Positions 6,347 through 6,859 of a stretch of 6,859 nt of DNA are shown in pieces. The notes under the pieces were generated by a model. That model was given only the letters and a program-made list of their open reading frames with translations, did not search any database and was not told the origin of the DNA. Origin of the DNA: Thermoplasmata archaeon (GTDB taxonomy: Archaea > Thermoplasmatota > Thermoplasmata > UBA184); assembly GCA_030039915.1 (NCBI GenBank), contig JASHUP010000179.1, forward strand, positions 1 through 6,859. The letters are read 5' to 3'. The position numbers and the translations under genes were made by a program. Positions within the stretch are counted from its first letter, which is position 1, and the number at the start of each line of letters is the position of its first letter.

Positions 6347-6844
6347 TCAGGAGCCCTGTTCTTCATCCAGCGCGCCTTCCTTTCGCAACAATCGGACCTT
6401 GGTGAGGTGGCCTCCCGCGCCGGAGTATTCGCCCACCCCTCCCCTCGAGGGCACGACGCGGTGACAGGGAACGACCACGAGGGCCGGGTTCTCGGCGAGC
6501 GCGTTTCCGACCGCCCGAGCGGCCTGCGGTTCGCCGAGCCGTTGCGCGATCTCTCCGTACGTTCGCGTCGAACCGGAAGGAATCCTTCGGACTTCCTCGA
6601 GGACGCGCCGCGTAAAGGGGCCGACCTCCAGCTCGACCGGAAGATCCTCGAGTCCGACCGTCCCGCTCTCTACGTGATCGAGGATGCGTTGGAGGTAGGG
6701 GTGCGTCCCTCGACGGGCGCCCTTCGGACGCTCTCGGCCGAGCGTGACCCGATAGATCTTCTCGTCCCGGATCGCCATCTGGATGTAGAGGTCGAGCTGC
6801 GAGCAAAATCGCGCGTAGAGCTCCAGCGAGCTGGCGTCGGGCAC
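6347..6844 (-). CDS. ogt: methylated-DNA--protein-cysteine methyltransferase (O6-alkylguanine repair)
   Basis: A suicide DNA repair protein that moves an alkyl group from O6-alkylguanine (and less well O4-alkylthymine) to its own cysteine. The protein is 165 residues from GTG 6844. An N-terminal alpha/beta part (about 1-70) precedes the DNA-binding methyltransferase domain (about 74-158). The domain shows VGPFTRRVLEEVRRIPSG (74-91), TYGEIA (95-100), the helix-turn-helix region ARAVGNALAENP (109-120) with the probable arginine finger at Arg110, and the active site PCHRV (126-130) with Cys127. The closing segment GEYSGAGGHLTKVRLLRKEG (138-157) includes the substrate-pocket and C-terminal helix residues. 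All key residues are intact. There is no clear ribosome binding site before 6844 and the frame stays open to the window edge, so the true start may lie outside; an internal ATG at 6778 would cut into the first strands. The DMT transporter follows downstream on the same strand. Confidence 0.95.
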   Translation of the reverse strand: MPDASSLELYARFCSQLDLYIQMAIRDEKIYRVTLGRERPKGARRGTHPYLQRILDHVESGTVGLEDLPVELEVGPFTRRVLEEVRRIPSGSTRTYGEIAQRLGEPQAARAVGNALAENPALVVVPCHRVVPSRGGVGEYSGAGGHLTKVRLLRKEGALDEEQGS

Positions 6845-6859
6845 CGACTCGGCCGAGGT

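Overview
This GC-rich window is probably archaeal, with Thermoplasmatota as the best guess. The support is a KsgA/Dim1 dimethyladenosine transferase whose N-terminus has an archaeal-type spacing (a GVRPSKEWGQSFL segment shortly after the start), GTG starts at most genes, a mixture of genes with clear Shine-Dalgarno sequences and one that looks leaderless, and no convincing bacterial -35/-10 promoters. A short tail of another gene at the left edge resembles the end of the protein that often precedes ksgA in archaea (DUF655 family). The phylum assignment is an inference.

Left block, + strand: the last codons of an upstream gene (1-39); ksgA (16S rRNA dimethyladenosine transferase); a terpenoid-cyclase/prenyltransferase-like alpha-alpha toroid protein of unknown function; and a cation-dependent small-molecule O-methyltransferase. 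The last two overlap by four bases (GTGA), and the methyltransferase has a GGAGG ribosome binding site inside the end of the toroid gene, so they are very likely translated together.

Middle block: a tandem-type GNAT acetyltransferase on the - strand converges on the O-methyltransferase, with a 20-base gap. It is divergent from a 12-TM-type major facilitator exporter on the + strand. The 175-base divergent spacer probably holds both promoters.

Right block, - strand: a 240-base spacer with no convincing gene separates the MFS gene from a convergent EamA/DMT transporter. Upstream of the latter, in the same direction, lies ogt (O6-alkylguanine-DNA alkyltransferase), which reaches almost to the window edge and may begin outside it. 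The ogt-DMT spacer carries a perfect 7-bp inverted repeat.

Overall this is a mix of housekeeping (ksgA, ogt) and accessory metabolism/transport genes. I see no mobile element, CRISPR array, tRNA or rRNA. The least explained part is the coupled toroid protein plus O-methyltransferase. I find no strong evidence for an entirely new system.
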